64,000 nucleotides of DNA from Pseudomonas guariconensis (GTDB lineage: Bacteria; Pseudomonadota; Gammaproteobacteria; Pseudomonadales; Pseudomonadaceae): NCBI RefSeq assembly GCF_024127895.1, contig NZ_JAMYBK010000012.1, positions 1 through 64,000 of the forward strand. The letters are read 5' to 3'. Of the stretch, positions 32,667-41,304 are shown piece by piece. The notes under the pieces were generated by a model. It was not told where the DNA came from, made no database searches, and worked only from the letters and a program-made list of their open reading frames with translations. Numbering within the stretch: position 1 is the stretch's first letter; every line of letters begins with the position of its first letter. The position numbers were made by a program, and so were the translations under genes.

Positions 32667-32999
32667 TCAGTTCAGTGGGTCGATCACCTTGACTGCCTGC
32701 CGCTCACGGGCGGCGGGCCATTCTTGTTGCAGGGTCTGCAGGACGCGACCGACGAACTCGGTGTCGGCGGCGGCCTTCTTGCCGACGTAGCCCTGGCCAC
32801 GGCGGTAGACCTTGAAGCGGGCGCGCATGCTGGGCATGTGCGATTCGAATTCATCTTCGACCGTGTTGGGCGGCAGGCGGTCGAGGCGTACCTCGCCGGT
32901 CTGGCTGACCCACAGCAGATGGTCGTCGAGGCTGTCCTTGCGCGCGGCGAACAGCTGGGCCAATTGGTCGATCGTGGGATTGTTGTTCAAGTTCATCAT
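32667..32999 (-). CDS. Conserved hypothetical protein, 110 residues
   Basis: A soluble protein beginning MMNLNNNPTIDQLAQLFAAR with the core DDHLLWVSQTGEVRLDRLPP and a charged C-terminal helix (FVGRVLQTLQQEWPAARERQ). No known motif was recognised. The ATGATG start leaves two possible first residues. It is a single-gene unit with its own terminator and is transcribed in the same direction as the haemoglobin gene that follows. The 293 bp upstream hold no gene or clear signal. Confidence 0.65.
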   Translation of the reverse strand: MMNLNNNPTIDQLAQLFAARKDSLDDHLLWVSQTGEVRLDRLPPNTVEDEFESHMPSMRARFKVYRRGQGYVGKKAAADTEFVGRVLQTLQQEWPAARERQAVKVIDPLN

Positions 33000-33292
33000 A
33001 AAGCCCCCATTACCCGTCAGTTAGTGATTTCGCACTCGGCGCCACAACGTGTAGCGCACTACCAAGGCTGCTACAGCAGCATCGCAACAGGGGCTTTCTC
33101 ACGCTGCCTTTTGGACAGTTTCCCTCTCCACGGACGGCCTGCGTTACCGCGCAGGCCGTCTGGAACACCCTTGCCACCGCTCCCGATCGGGGAGACGGCT
33201 TCATCATGCCCAAGGGCGATGAACGGCGTCAACCGTTTTGTAGTGAAAATTTTTCCGCACTACATCTTGTCGGACAATCCTGCGTGCACGGC

Positions 33293-33916
33293 TCAGGCGA
33301 CGCCGTTGTCGCCGTGCCGGAGAAAGCCTGCGCGTTGGCTCAGGCGGGCGTGGTAGGCATCCAGCGCGGGCAGGGGCGGGTGCGCCAGGGGGGTGCGCCG
33401 CCAGCGGTTCAGCGACAGGCCGATCACCACGTCGGCCAGGCTGAAGTCGTCGCCGGCGACATAGGCCGCGGTGTCCTGCAAGCGCCGCTCGAGCAACTGC
33501 ATCTTCGCCGTCCACTGCGCGCACGACGCTTCCAGCAGAGACGGGTCGCGATGGGCCGGGGACTGGCGTACCAAGGCCATGAAGGCATAGCGCCAGGCGT
33601 CGTTGAGGTCGGTGGCCTGCCAGTCCAGCCACTGGTCGACGCTGGCGCGGGCACGGGGCGTGGCAGGGTAGAGGTGTTCGCCAGCGTGCTGGTTGGCCAG
33701 GTAGCGCAGGATGCTGTTGGACTCCCACAGCACGAAGTCGCCATCGACGATCACCGGCACCGTGGCGTTGGGGTTGAGCGCCAGGAACTGCGGGGCGTCG
33801 GTGGGCTGGAAGCCACTGCCCCAGTCCTCCCGTTGGTAGGGCAGGCCCAGTTCGTCGCAGGTCCACAGGACCTTGCGCACGTTGATCGATGAGGCCTTGC
33901 CGAGGATTTTCAGCAT
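33293..33916 (-). CDS. Glutathione S-transferase family protein
   Basis: A 207-residue GST. The N-terminal thioredoxin fold has KASSINVRKVLWTCDELGLP, then the cis-Pro motif NATVPVIVDG and the glutathione gamma-Glu contact WESNSILRYLA. The all-helical C-terminal domain has the N-capping box FSLADVVIGLSL. The Ser/Asn pair near residue 10 could be the glutathione-activating residue of a beta/theta-like class. The substrate is unknown. It is divergent from the YfeH-type transporter gene. Confidence 0.88.
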   Translation of the reverse strand: MLKILGKASSINVRKVLWTCDELGLPYQREDWGSGFQPTDAPQFLALNPNATVPVIVDGDFVLWESNSILRYLANQHAGEHLYPATPRARASVDQWLDWQATDLNDAWRYAFMALVRQSPAHRDPSLLEASCAQWTAKMQLLERRLQDTAAYVAGDDFSLADVVIGLSLNRWRRTPLAHPPLPALDAYHARLSQRAGFLRHGDNGVA

Positions 33917-34063
33917 GTCATGGCTCCAGGTTGGAAGGGGCTGATGGGGCGAGGCGGGCCTCGAGGTGTCCGTTCGGCGATACGGCTGGGGGTTCCGGCG
34001 TTAGCGGCGGGAGACGGCAGACCTTATCGTCTGGCCTTGGACAATGACAAGATGGACCCTGCC

Positions 34064-35059
34064 ATGAAGTACCTGCGCATGCTTTTCGACAATTTCACCC
34101 TGGCCCTGCTCGGGGTGGTCCTCGTCGCCACCGTGCTGCCCTGCTCGGGCGACGGCGCGGTGTTCTTCGGCTGGCTGACCAACCTGGCCATCGGCCTGCT
34201 GTTCTTCCTGCATGGCGCCAAGCTGTCGCGCGAGGCGGTCATCGCCGGGGCCAGCCACTGGCGTCTGCACTTGCTGGTGTTCGCCTGCACCTTCGTGCTC
34301 TTCCCGCTGCTGGGCCTGGCATTCAAGCCGCTGTTCGTGCCGCTGGTGGGCAACGAGCTGTACCTGGGCGTGCTCTACTTGTGCGCGCTGCCGGCCACTG
34401 TGCAGTCGGCGATCGCCTTCACTTCGCTGGCGCGCGGCAACGTGCCAGCGGCGATCTGCAGTGCCGCGGCGTCCAGCCTGCTGGGCATCTTCCTGACGCC
34501 TTTGCTGGTGATGTTGCTGCTCGGTGCCAGCGGCGACACCGGCTCGGGGCTGGATGCGGTGCTCAAGATCACCCTGCAACTGCTGGTGCCTTTCGTGGCC
34601 GGGCAAGTCGCCCGGCGCTGGATCGGGGCGTGGGTCAAGCGCAATGCACGCTGGCTGAAGCTGGTGGACCAGGGTTCGATCCTGTTGGTGGTCTTCACGG
34701 CGTTCAGCGAAGCGGTGGTCACCGGGCTGTGGCACACCGTCTCGCCAGAGCACCTGGCCGGGTTGTTCGCGGTGTGCGGCATTCTCCTGGCCGTGGTGCT
34801 GTTCGGCACGCGGCTGCTCGGGCGCCTGCTTGGGTTCGACCTGGAGGATCGCATCACCATCCTCTTCGCCGGGTCGAAGAAGAGCCTGGCCACCGGTGTG
34901 CCCATGGCCCAGGTGTTGTTCGTTGGCGGCGGTATCGGGGCGATGATTTTGCCGCTGATGCTGTTCCACCAGATCCAGCTGATGGTCTGTGCGGTACTGG
35001 CGCAGCGGTACGCCAGCCGAGAGGAGGCGGGGGCGGCAGAGGCGCAGCGCTGTTCCTGA
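34064..35059 (+). CDS. YfeH-type bile acid:sodium symporter family protein
   Basis: A 331-residue membrane protein with ten hydrophobic helices. YfeH-like marks are YLRMLFDNFTLALLGVVLVA, NLAIGLLFFLHGAKLSREAV, LCALPATVQSAIAFTSLARG and the sodium-site-like ILFAGSKKSLATGVPMAQVL near the end. The bile acid transporter fold carries organic anions with Na+; the physiological substrate of YfeH is not settled. A start four codons upstream (34052) is equally open, and neither has a strong ribosome-binding site. Confidence 0.85.
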   Translation: MKYLRMLFDNFTLALLGVVLVATVLPCSGDGAVFFGWLTNLAIGLLFFLHGAKLSREAVIAGASHWRLHLLVFACTFVLFPLLGLAFKPLFVPLVGNELYLGVLYLCALPATVQSAIAFTSLARGNVPAAICSAAASSLLGIFLTPLLVMLLLGASGDTGSGLDAVLKITLQLLVPFVAGQVARRWIGAWVKRNARWLKLVDQGSILLVVFTAFSEAVVTGLWHTVSPEHLAGLFAVCGILLAVVLFGTRLLGRLLGFDLEDRITILFAGSKKSLATGVPMAQVLFVGGGIGAMILPLMLFHQIQLMVCAVLAQRYASREEAGAAEAQRCS

Positions 35060-35094
35060 CGGGCCAGCACCCCCTCTCGCAGCCTGCTTGCAAC

Positions 35095-35688
35095 TCAGCG
35101 CCGCCGCCCCGCCGCACGCTCGCGCAGCACCTTGGCCACCTCGGCCTCGATCGCGTAGGCCGGCCCCTCGAGCGCCTGGTAGTCGCGGGTGTAGCGCTGG
35201 GCGAATCCCTCCACCCCTAGCGTCTGGTACTGCTGCACATGCATGAGTTCATGGGCCCAGAGCGCGACGTTGTCCTCGGCATCCCGGGCATGGCGGAAGA
35301 TGATGGTATCGATCAGTGTCACCGCATTCACATCCGGATTGTGCAACAGCGCATTGGCCGCGCTGACCTGCTGTTCGTCGCCGACCCGGTAGCGCACCGC
35401 GTCGAGCACGGCGAAGTCGTACCAGGGCTCGAGCTGGGCGCGGATATGCAGAGGGATCGGCTGGGTACCGCTGGCCGTGGCCTCGTCGCGGGCCTGGCGC
35501 AGGGCGAAGGCGAGGCTCGAGGAGGCCATGCGCTCGACGTCCTCCAGTACCTTGCCGGCCTGCCCGGGATCGATCGGGGCGCAGAAGCAGCCCATCAGGC
35601 ACACCTGGTATTGCCCTGGCGGGCACGCGTTCTCGGCCGCCGCCGGGAGCGCCAGGACCAGGCCGAGAAAGGCGCTAGCGAGTTTCAT
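35095..35688 (-). CDS. Secreted DUF4157-like HEXXH protein
   Basis: A 197-residue precursor with signal peptide MKLASAFLGLVLALPAAAE and a cysteine-rich start (CPPGQYQVCLMGCFCAP). A central HELMH occurs in VALWAHELMHVQQYQTLGVE, followed by GFAQRYTRDYQALEGPAYAI then EAEVAK, the wording of DUF4157-type zinc-peptidase-like domains with a possible third Glu ligand. It is probably periplasmic; whether it is an active peptidase is unknown. Its start overlaps the end of the tetR gene by 14 bp, so both are made from one transcript. Confidence 0.7.
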   Translation of the reverse strand: MKLASAFLGLVLALPAAAENACPPGQYQVCLMGCFCAPIDPGQAGKVLEDVERMASSSLAFALRQARDEATASGTQPIPLHIRAQLEPWYDFAVLDAVRYRVGDEQQVSAANALLHNPDVNAVTLIDTIIFRHARDAEDNVALWAHELMHVQQYQTLGVEGFAQRYTRDYQALEGPAYAIEAEVAKVLRERAAGRRR

Positions 35689-36238
35689 CCAGTGCCCTCG
35701 CGACGACCTGCCGGCTGGCCTCCAGTACCCGGGCCTGCACCGCTTCGCTGGCGAGCATGCGGGCGACCACCAGGGCACCGACGCATTGGCTGATCAATGC
35801 CCAGGCCAGTTCACCATCCTCCAGGGTCGCGCTCCAGGCCGTGTGCAAGGCCACCAGCCAGTGCTCGGCCTCCTCACGGACCTCGCGCCCGGCGCGGGCG
35901 ATCTCCACGCCCAGCGGCGGCAACGGGCAGCCGCCCTCGGCATTGTGCAGGTGCGCCAGGCTCAGGTACTGCTCCAGGCAGCGTTGCAGGCGCTCGCGGC
36001 TGGCGCCTTGTTCGGCCAGGCGAGCCAGTGGGCTGTTGGACAGCTCGCGCCGCACCACCTCGGTGAACAGGTCGTCCTTGGACGGGAAGTGGTTGTAGAA
36101 CGCACCGCCGGTCAGGCCGATGGCCTTCATCAGCCCGGCCACGCCGGTGGTGGCGAAACCGCCGCGCTTGGCCAGCGCGCCGCTGCTGGCCAGCAGTTTC
36201 TCGCGGGTCTGTTGCTTGTGCTCGGTGGAGTAGCGCAT
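35675..36238 (-). CDS. TetR-family transcriptional repressor
   Basis: A 187-residue regulator. The N-terminal helix-turn-helix spans about residues 10-55 (REKLLASSGALAKRGGFATT, then AIGLTGGAFYNHFPSKDDLF). The C-terminal ligand domain contains AEGGCPLPPLGVEIARAG, usual for TetR proteins of the AcrR/NemR-like group that respond to reactive or lipophilic compounds. It is divergent from an SDR gene with a perfect 15-bp palindrome between them, so it probably represses both directions. Confidence 0.9.
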   Translation of the reverse strand: MRYSTEHKQQTREKLLASSGALAKRGGFATTGVAGLMKAIGLTGGAFYNHFPSKDDLFTEVVRRELSNSPLARLAEQGASRERLQRCLEQYLSLAHLHNAEGGCPLPPLGVEIARAGREVREEAEHWLVALHTAWSATLEDGELAWALISQCVGALVVARMLASEAVQARVLEASRQVVARALDETR

Positions 36239-36290
36239 CGAGGAACCTCTGGGCGCGGGCTTGACGATGGTCGCGATCATAACATAGCGT

Positions 36291-36305
36291 TCGTTTACTA
36301 AACGA
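36291..36305. promoter_or_regulatory. Candidate TetR operator
   Basis: TCGTTTACTAAACGA is a perfect inverted repeat (7 bp arms, 1-bp centre) between divergent tetR and SDR genes, 24 bp before the SDR start and 53 bp before tetR. The size and layout are typical of TetR-family operators. Confidence 0.7.
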
Positions 36306-36328
36306 TCATTCATCAAAAGGAGGCGCCG

Positions 36329-37060
36329 ATGTCCGCACAACCCAAAGTGGCCCTGGTGATCGGGGCGGGCGATGCCACTGGTGGGGCGATCGCCAAGCGC
36401 TTCGCCCGCGAGGGCTACATCGCCTGCGTCACCCGGCGCCAGGTCGACAAGCTGCAACCGCTGCTGGACGAGATCCGTGCCGCCGGTGGCCAGGCCCATG
36501 GCTTCGGCTCCGACGCACGCAAGGAGGATGAAGTGGCGGCGCTGGTCGAGACCATCGAGCGTGACATCGGCCCGATCGAGGTCTTCGTCTTCAATATCGG
36601 CGCCAACGTGCCTTGCAGCATCCTCGACGAGACGCCGCGCAAGTACTTCAAGATCTGGGAAATGGCTTGCTTCGCCGGCTTTCTCACCGCCCAGGCGGTG
36701 GCCCGGCGCATGGTCACCCGCGCGCGCGGCACGCTACTGTTCACCGGCGCCACGGCCGGTACCCGGGGCGCCGCCGGGTTCGCTGCCTTCGCTGGGGCCA
36801 AGCATGGCCTGCGTGCGTTGGCCCAGAGCATGGCGCGCGAGCTGGGGCCACGGAACATCCATGTGGCCCACGTGGTGGTGGATGGCGCCATCGATACGGC
36901 GTTCATCCGTGACAGCTTCCCCGAGCGCTACGCACTCAAGGACCAGGACGGTATCCTCGATCCGGCGCACATCGCCGACAGCTACTGGTTCCTGCATGCC
37001 CAGCCACGGGATGCCTGGACCTTCGAACTGGACCTGCGCCCGTGGATGGAGCGCTGGTAG
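36329..37060 (+). CDS. Short-chain dehydrogenase/reductase with Phe in place of catalytic Tyr
   Basis: A 243-residue SDR with the nucleotide loop VALVIGAGDATGGAIAKRFA, the NAG-like VFNIGANVP, and the active-site strand TLLFTGATAGTRGAAG. The usual Y-x-x-x-K reads F-A-G-A-K (GFAAFAGAKHGLRALAQSMA), so the proton-donating Tyr is Phe while the Lys remains. It may still bind NAD(P) but could have weak or different chemistry. The ribosome-binding site AGGAGG is strong. The gene is divergent from tetR and followed 29 bp later by an isomerase-like gene, so the two are probably induced together. Confidence 0.87.
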   Translation: MSAQPKVALVIGAGDATGGAIAKRFAREGYIACVTRRQVDKLQPLLDEIRAAGGQAHGFGSDARKEDEVAALVETIERDIGPIEVFVFNIGANVPCSILDETPRKYFKIWEMACFAGFLTAQAVARRMVTRARGTLLFTGATAGTRGAAGFAAFAGAKHGLRALAQSMARELGPRNIHVAHVVVDGAIDTAFIRDSFPERYALKDQDGILDPAHIADSYWFLHAQPRDAWTFELDLRPWMERW

Positions 37061-37089
37061 CCACCGTTGCCGAGAAAAAGGACTACGTC

Positions 37090-37686
37090 ATGAGCAAGCA
37101 CGTCGAATTCTTCTTTGACTTGGGCAGCCCGGCCAGCTACCTGGCCTGGACCCAACTGCCCACCCTCTGTACCCGCCACGGCGCTACGTTGCGCTACCGG
37201 CCGATGTTGCTGGGCGGGGTGTTCCAGGCCACGGGCAATGCGTCGCCGGTGATGGTCCCGGCCAAGGGCCACTACATGTTCGATGACCTCAAGCGTTTCG
37301 CCGACCGCTACGGCGTGCCATTCGGCTTGCCGCCGGGCTTTCCGGTGAACACGTTGACCCTGATGCGCGGCGCCATCGGCATCCAGTTGCGGGCACCGGA
37401 GCGCTTCGAGGCGCTGCTCGAGGTATTGTTCAACGGGCTCTGGGTGCACCGGCGCAATCTTGGCGAGGCGGCGGTGCTGGACGAAACCCTGGAGCAGGGT
37501 GGCTTCGACCCCGCGGTGTTCCATGCACTGGTTGCCCAGGCCGAGGTCAAGGAGGCGCTCAAGCGGGCGACGGAGGAGGCGGTGGCACGGGGTGTGTTCG
37601 GCGCGCCGACCTGCTTCGTCGGCGAGCGGATGTTCTTCGGCCAGGACCGCCTGGATTTCGTCGAGGAGGCCCTGGCGCGCGCCTGA
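37090..37686 (+). CDS. DsbA-family protein, 2-hydroxychromene-2-carboxylate isomerase-like
   Basis: A 198-residue protein of the GST-kappa/DsbA fold. It starts HVEFFFDLGSPASYLAWTQL, where SPASYLA holds the Ser that activates glutathione in HCCA isomerases. Further marks are RYRPMLLGGVFQATGN and RGVFGAPTCFVGERMFFGQD. HCCA isomerases act in naphthalene-type catabolism, but relatives occur with no aromatic pathway nearby, as here. It follows the SDR gene in the same orientation and has an AAGGA ribosome-binding site. Confidence 0.87.
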   Translation: MSKHVEFFFDLGSPASYLAWTQLPTLCTRHGATLRYRPMLLGGVFQATGNASPVMVPAKGHYMFDDLKRFADRYGVPFGLPPGFPVNTLTLMRGAIGIQLRAPERFEALLEVLFNGLWVHRRNLGEAAVLDETLEQGGFDPAVFHALVAQAEVKEALKRATEEAVARGVFGAPTCFVGERMFFGQDRLDFVEEALARA

Positions 37687-37698
37687 CCTGGGCGCCGG

Positions 37699-38244
37699 TC
37701 AGAAGTTGGCCGGGGTGTTGGCGCTGATGATTTCCGCTTCGTCCGGGCCGATGTTCTTGAAGCTGTGCGGCAGCGTGGTGGGGATGTAGTAACCATCGCC
37801 GGAGTTGAGGACGCTCACCTGGCCATCGACCCACAGTTCGATGGTGCCCCGGGTGACCAGGCCGCATTCTTCGCCTTCGGAATGCACGATCGGCTCGCCG
37901 GAGTCGGCGCCGGGCGCATAGAGCTCGCGCAGCATGCGCATCTGCCGGCCTTCGACGCTGGCGCCGACCAGCAGCATGCGCAGGCCGTTGCGGCCCAGGT
38001 CGGGCTGCTCGCCCGCACGGAACACGTAGCGCTCTTCCCGCACCGGCTCGTCGAAGGCGAAGAACTCGGCCAGGGTCATGGGGATCCCTTCGAGCAGTTT
38101 CTTCAGGGAACTGACCGAGGGGCTGACGCGGTTCTGCTCGATCTGCGAGATCGTCGAGTTGGTCAGGCCGCTGCGGCGGGCCAGTTCCCGTTGGGAGAGG
38201 TTGTTGCGTTCACGCACCAGTTTGAGTCGTGTCCCCGTGTCCAT
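37699..38244 (-). CDS. XRE-family regulator with cupin sensor domain (PuuR-like)
   Basis: A 181-residue regulator. The HTH (residues 5-60) reads RLKLVRERNNLSQRELARRS then LTNSTISQIEQNRVSPSVSS. The C-terminal cupin has IVHSEGEECGLVTRGTIELW and DGYYIPTTLPHSFKNIGPDE. This layout is that of PuuR and relatives that sense polyamines or other small ligands. No polyamine catabolic gene is adjacent. It converges on the isomerase gene with only 12 bp between stops. Confidence 0.9.
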   Translation of the reverse strand: MDTGTRLKLVRERNNLSQRELARRSGLTNSTISQIEQNRVSPSVSSLKKLLEGIPMTLAEFFAFDEPVREERYVFRAGEQPDLGRNGLRMLLVGASVEGRQMRMLRELYAPGADSGEPIVHSEGEECGLVTRGTIELWVDGQVSVLNSGDGYYIPTTLPHSFKNIGPDEAEIISANTPANF

Positions 38245-38323
38245 AGCCGCCTTGTAGTAAGAGGTGTCAAAAATAATGGGCGACGCATTAAAACACACTC
38301 TGGGCGGCAACGCGCTGTGCTTG

Positions 38324-39529
38324 TCAGCGGCGTTGCGCGCCGGGCATCGGCCACAGGCCGACCAGCAGCAACAGGGCCGCCACCGCCAGGAACGGCAGGC
38401 GCGGGTCGAGCGCATAGACCAGGGTACCGGCCAGGGGCCCGACTACCGCGCCCATGCCCTGGGCGGCGCCGACCGAACCTGCGGTAGCGCCCTGTTCCGA
38501 GGCCTGCATGGCATTGGCCGCCAACGCCGAGAAGGCCGGGAAGACGAAGCCCATGCCGGCCGCGGCGACGAAGAACGAGGCCCACAGCCAGGGGGCGCTG
38601 AGGGCCAGGGCGGCGCAGGCGAAGCCCAGGGCCGACACGCTGGCGCCAACCCGGATCATCTTCAGCGGTGGCCACTGCAACCGACGCAGCAGCACCTGCG
38701 CCAGGATCAGCGCCACGCCGACCGTGGTCAGGGCGATGCCGGCGACCTGGGCCGCCTCGGCCGAGCCCAGTTGCAGGCGGTCGAGAGCGAAGAACCCCAC
38801 GGTGATCTGCACCACCGTCACGCTGAGCATGGCGCTGAAGGCCACCAGCAGCGGGCGGCGCAGGCGCGGGTCGGCCAGGCGCACCGGGCTGGGGGCATGG
38901 CGCTGGGGCAGGGGTTGCGGCTTGAGCTTGAACAGCAGCACGAGGAAGGCAGTCGCCGGCAGCAGCGACATGATATAGAACGGCAGGCTCAGGCTATGGC
39001 GTGCCAGCAGCGCCGCCAGGGCCGGCCCCATCACCAGGCCGACGGCGTTGGCCGCGCCCAGCGACGCCATGGCCCCGGCACGCCGTTGCGGCTCGACATG
39101 ATCGGCGATCAGTGCGTTGCAGCCCACCGGCAGGGCCGCGTAGAACGCGCCGATCAGCCCGCGTGCCAGCATCAGGCCGAGAAAGGCCAGGGTGGCACCC
39201 GGCAACCAGCGCAGCGCGCCATCGATGAACAGGCACAGCCCCCAGTAGGCCAGGGCGAAGCCTGCGCTGCCCAGCAGCAACACCCGTCGCCGCCCATGAC
39301 GGTCGGCGGCGCGCCCCCACGGCCGTGCCAGCACGACCCAGACCACGCCGGCCACGGTCACCGCCGCACCGGCCTGCCAGGTGGCCATGCCCAGCAGCCG
39401 GGCGATCGGGCCGATCAGCGAGACGAACGCCATCATCGACATGGTGCAAGCCATGTTGACCAACAACAACGGCCGCATGTCCAGGGTCGAGGTGGCGGGC
39501 GGGGGTGCAGTGTCCTTTGCAGCATTCAT
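38324..39529 (-). CDS. MFS transporter, DHA1 drug-efflux type
   Basis: A 401-residue carrier with 12 helices. Family marks are MAFVSLIGPIARLLGMATWQ, the loop GRAADRHGRRRVLLLGSAGF between helices 2 and 3, and RGLIGAFYAALPVGCNALIA in helix 4. It resembles exporters used for siderophores or drugs. Start MNAAKDTAPPP was chosen because upstream sequence is antisense-like and repeat-rich. It is not obviously tied to its neighbours; a repeat element separates it from xthA. Confidence 0.85.
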   Translation of the reverse strand: MNAAKDTAPPPATSTLDMRPLLLVNMACTMSMMAFVSLIGPIARLLGMATWQAGAAVTVAGVVWVVLARPWGRAADRHGRRRVLLLGSAGFALAYWGLCLFIDGALRWLPGATLAFLGLMLARGLIGAFYAALPVGCNALIADHVEPQRRAGAMASLGAANAVGLVMGPALAALLARHSLSLPFYIMSLLPATAFLVLLFKLKPQPLPQRHAPSPVRLADPRLRRPLLVAFSAMLSVTVVQITVGFFALDRLQLGSAEAAQVAGIALTTVGVALILAQVLLRRLQWPPLKMIRVGASVSALGFACAALALSAPWLWASFFVAAAGMGFVFPAFSALAANAMQASEQGATAGSVGAAQGMGAVVGPLAGTLVYALDPRLPFLAVAALLLLVGLWPMPGAQRR

Positions 39530-39554
39530 GGGGGGAGTCCGGTGCGATGGGGGG

Positions 39555-39634
39555 AGCGGCAAGCGCCAAGCCGCAAGTAAAGCGGTGCGGTGCTCACGTT
39601 CTCTTGCCGCTTGTAGCTTGCAGCTTGCCGCTTG
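39555..39634. repeat. Imperfect inverted repeat of the AAGCTGCAAG family
   Basis: The left arm (AGCGGCAAGCGCCAAGCCGC) and the right arm, rich in TTGCCGCTTGTAGCTTGCAG, are imperfect complements. The element lies between the MFS and xthA genes. Related shorter stretches occur at 12301-12330 and around 31265. Such repeats are frequent between pseudomonad genes and may act as terminators or mRNA-stabilising structures. Confidence 0.6.
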
Positions 39635-39636
39635 AG

Positions 39637-40449
39637 TCAGTGCAATTCCAGCCAGATAGGCGCATGGTCGGAGGGCTTTTCCATGCCCCGCAGGTCGTAG
39701 TCCACGCCCGCTGCCTTGAGTCGCGGCACCAGGCCATGGGAGGCCATGATCAGGTCGATGCGCAGGCCGCGCTTGGGCTCGTCCTCGAAGCCGCGGCTGC
39801 GGTAGTCGAACCAGCTGAAGCGGTCGTCCACCTCCGGGTGCAGGTGGCGGAAACTGTCGACCAGGCCCCAGTTCTTGAGGCGCTCCATCCACTCCCGCTC
39901 CTCGGGCAAGAAGCTGCACTTGCCGGTCCTGAGCCAGCGCTTGGCATTGTCCGGGCCGATGCCGATGTCGCAGTCCTGGGGCGAGATGTTCATGTCGCCC
40001 ATCACCAGCAACGGTTGGTCACTGCGGAACTGACCTTCCAGCAGGCTCTGCAGGTCGCGGTAGAAGCGCTGCTTGGCCGGGAACTTGGTGGGGTGGTCGC
40101 GGCTTTCGCCCTGGGGGAAGTAGCCATTCATGACGGTGATGGGCGTGCCGTTGGCGTCGACGAAGGTGCCCCAGATGAAACGCCGCTGGGCATCTTCTTC
40201 ATCGTCCGCGAAGCCCTTGAACAGCGAAAGCGGCTCCCGGCGCGAGAGCAGGGCGACCCCGTAGTGGCCCTTCTGGCCATGGAAATGCACGTGGTAGCCG
40301 AGCGCCTGGATGTCGGCCAGCGGGAACTGATCGTCGCTGACCTTGGTTTCCTGCAGGCCGATCACGTCCGGCTGGTGTTTCTCGATCACCGCCGCCAACT
40401 GGTGAGGGCGGGCGCGCAGGCCATTGATGTTGAACGAGACGATCTTCAT
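39637..40449 (-). CDS. xthA: Exodeoxyribonuclease III / AP endonuclease
   Basis: A 270-residue enzyme that cuts DNA at abasic sites and trims 3' ends in base excision repair. It shows [20 protein letters not shown], the metal Glu in [24 protein letters not shown], the active-site [14 protein letters not shown], and the C-terminal [10 protein letters not shown] with the catalytic His. Length matches E. coli XthA. The start MKIVSFN was taken over an upstream in-frame ATG because family proteins begin exactly there. Confidence 0.96.
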   Translation of the reverse strand: MKIVSFNINGLRARPHQLAAVIEKHQPDVIGLQETKVSDDQFPLADIQALGYHVHFHGQKGHYGVALLSRREPLSLFKGFADDEEDAQRRFIWGTFVDANGTPITVMNGYFPQGESRDHPTKFPAKQRFYRDLQSLLEGQFRSDQPLLVMGDMNISPQDCDIGIGPDNAKRWLRTGKCSFLPEEREWMERLKNWGLVDSFRHLHPEVDDRFSWFDYRSRGFEDEPKRGLRIDLIMASHGLVPRLKAAGVDYDLRGMEKPSDHAPIWLELH

Positions 40450-40611
40450 GGAAAGACAATCCTGGTAAAAGCCTCGGATGCTAGCCGACATCGGCCGTCA
40501 CCACCAGCATGGCACCCAAGCGCTGGCACTGCTAACGTGCTGGGGGGCTGAACGATGCGTGGAGGATCACCTCCAAGACACTGCATGACCATTCCAGGAG
40601 GACTGCCGACG

Positions 40612-41262
40612 ATGCCCGACGCCACTGCCGCCCCGGCCCGGATCTGCATGCTCGACGATGGCTACAGCAGCGAGGCGCGCTCGCTGCTGTTCCATGCCTA
40701 TCGCCACGAGCCCACCTTCGCCTATGTGTTCGAGGCCCAGCGCCCGGGCTACGAGCGGCGCCTACGGGCGATGGTGCGCGAGTGGGTGCGCCAGCATTTC
40801 TACATGCAACTGCCGGCCATCGGCCTGTTGCTGGACGATCGCCTGGTGGGCCTGGCGCTGATCGTGCCGCCGTACCGCCGCCTGGGCGTGGCCGACAGCT
40901 GGAGCTGGCGCCTGCGCATGATCCTCGGTACGGGCCTGCGCTGCACCCGGCGCTACCTCGACTACCAGGCCGCGCTGGCCGCCTGCCTGCCCACGGACCA
41001 GGTGCATGTGCTGCCCTTGCTGGGCGTGCACCCGCAGTTCCAGGGGCAGCACTATGGCGAGCAGTTGCTCCAGGCGGTGCACGACTGGTGCGCCGAAGAC
41101 CCTGACACCCAAGGCGTGATCCTGGATACCGGCAACGCCCACTACCTGGCGTTCTACCAGCGCCAGGGCTACCAGGAGATCGGTGAGATCGCCGTGGGGC
41201 CGATCCGCGAGCGGGTGTTCTTCCACCCCAATCCGTCGTCGTCGAGGCCGGCGACGGCGTGA
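40612..41262 (+). CDS. GNAT-family N-acetyltransferase
   Basis: A 216-residue protein with the acetyl-CoA-binding pattern VLPLLGVHPQFQGQHYGEQL then LQAVHDWCAED (R/Q-x-x-G-x-G/A variant QGQHYG), followed by GVILDTGNAHYLAFYQRQGY. The N-terminal half carries a predicted substrate cleft of no known specificity. The start was set at 40612 by AGGAGG 9 bp upstream. The acceptor is unknown. It is followed 42 bp later by tamA but is probably a separate function. Confidence 0.86.
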   Translation: MPDATAAPARICMLDDGYSSEARSLLFHAYRHEPTFAYVFEAQRPGYERRLRAMVREWVRQHFYMQLPAIGLLLDDRLVGLALIVPPYRRLGVADSWSWRLRMILGTGLRCTRRYLDYQAALAACLPTDQVHVLPLLGVHPQFQGQHYGEQLLQAVHDWCAEDPDTQGVILDTGNAHYLAFYQRQGYQEIGEIAVGPIRERVFFHPNPSSSRPATA

Positions 41263-41304
41263 CGAAGCCGACAAGCGGCGCACTCGTGGCGCGCCTCTGG
41301 TAGC

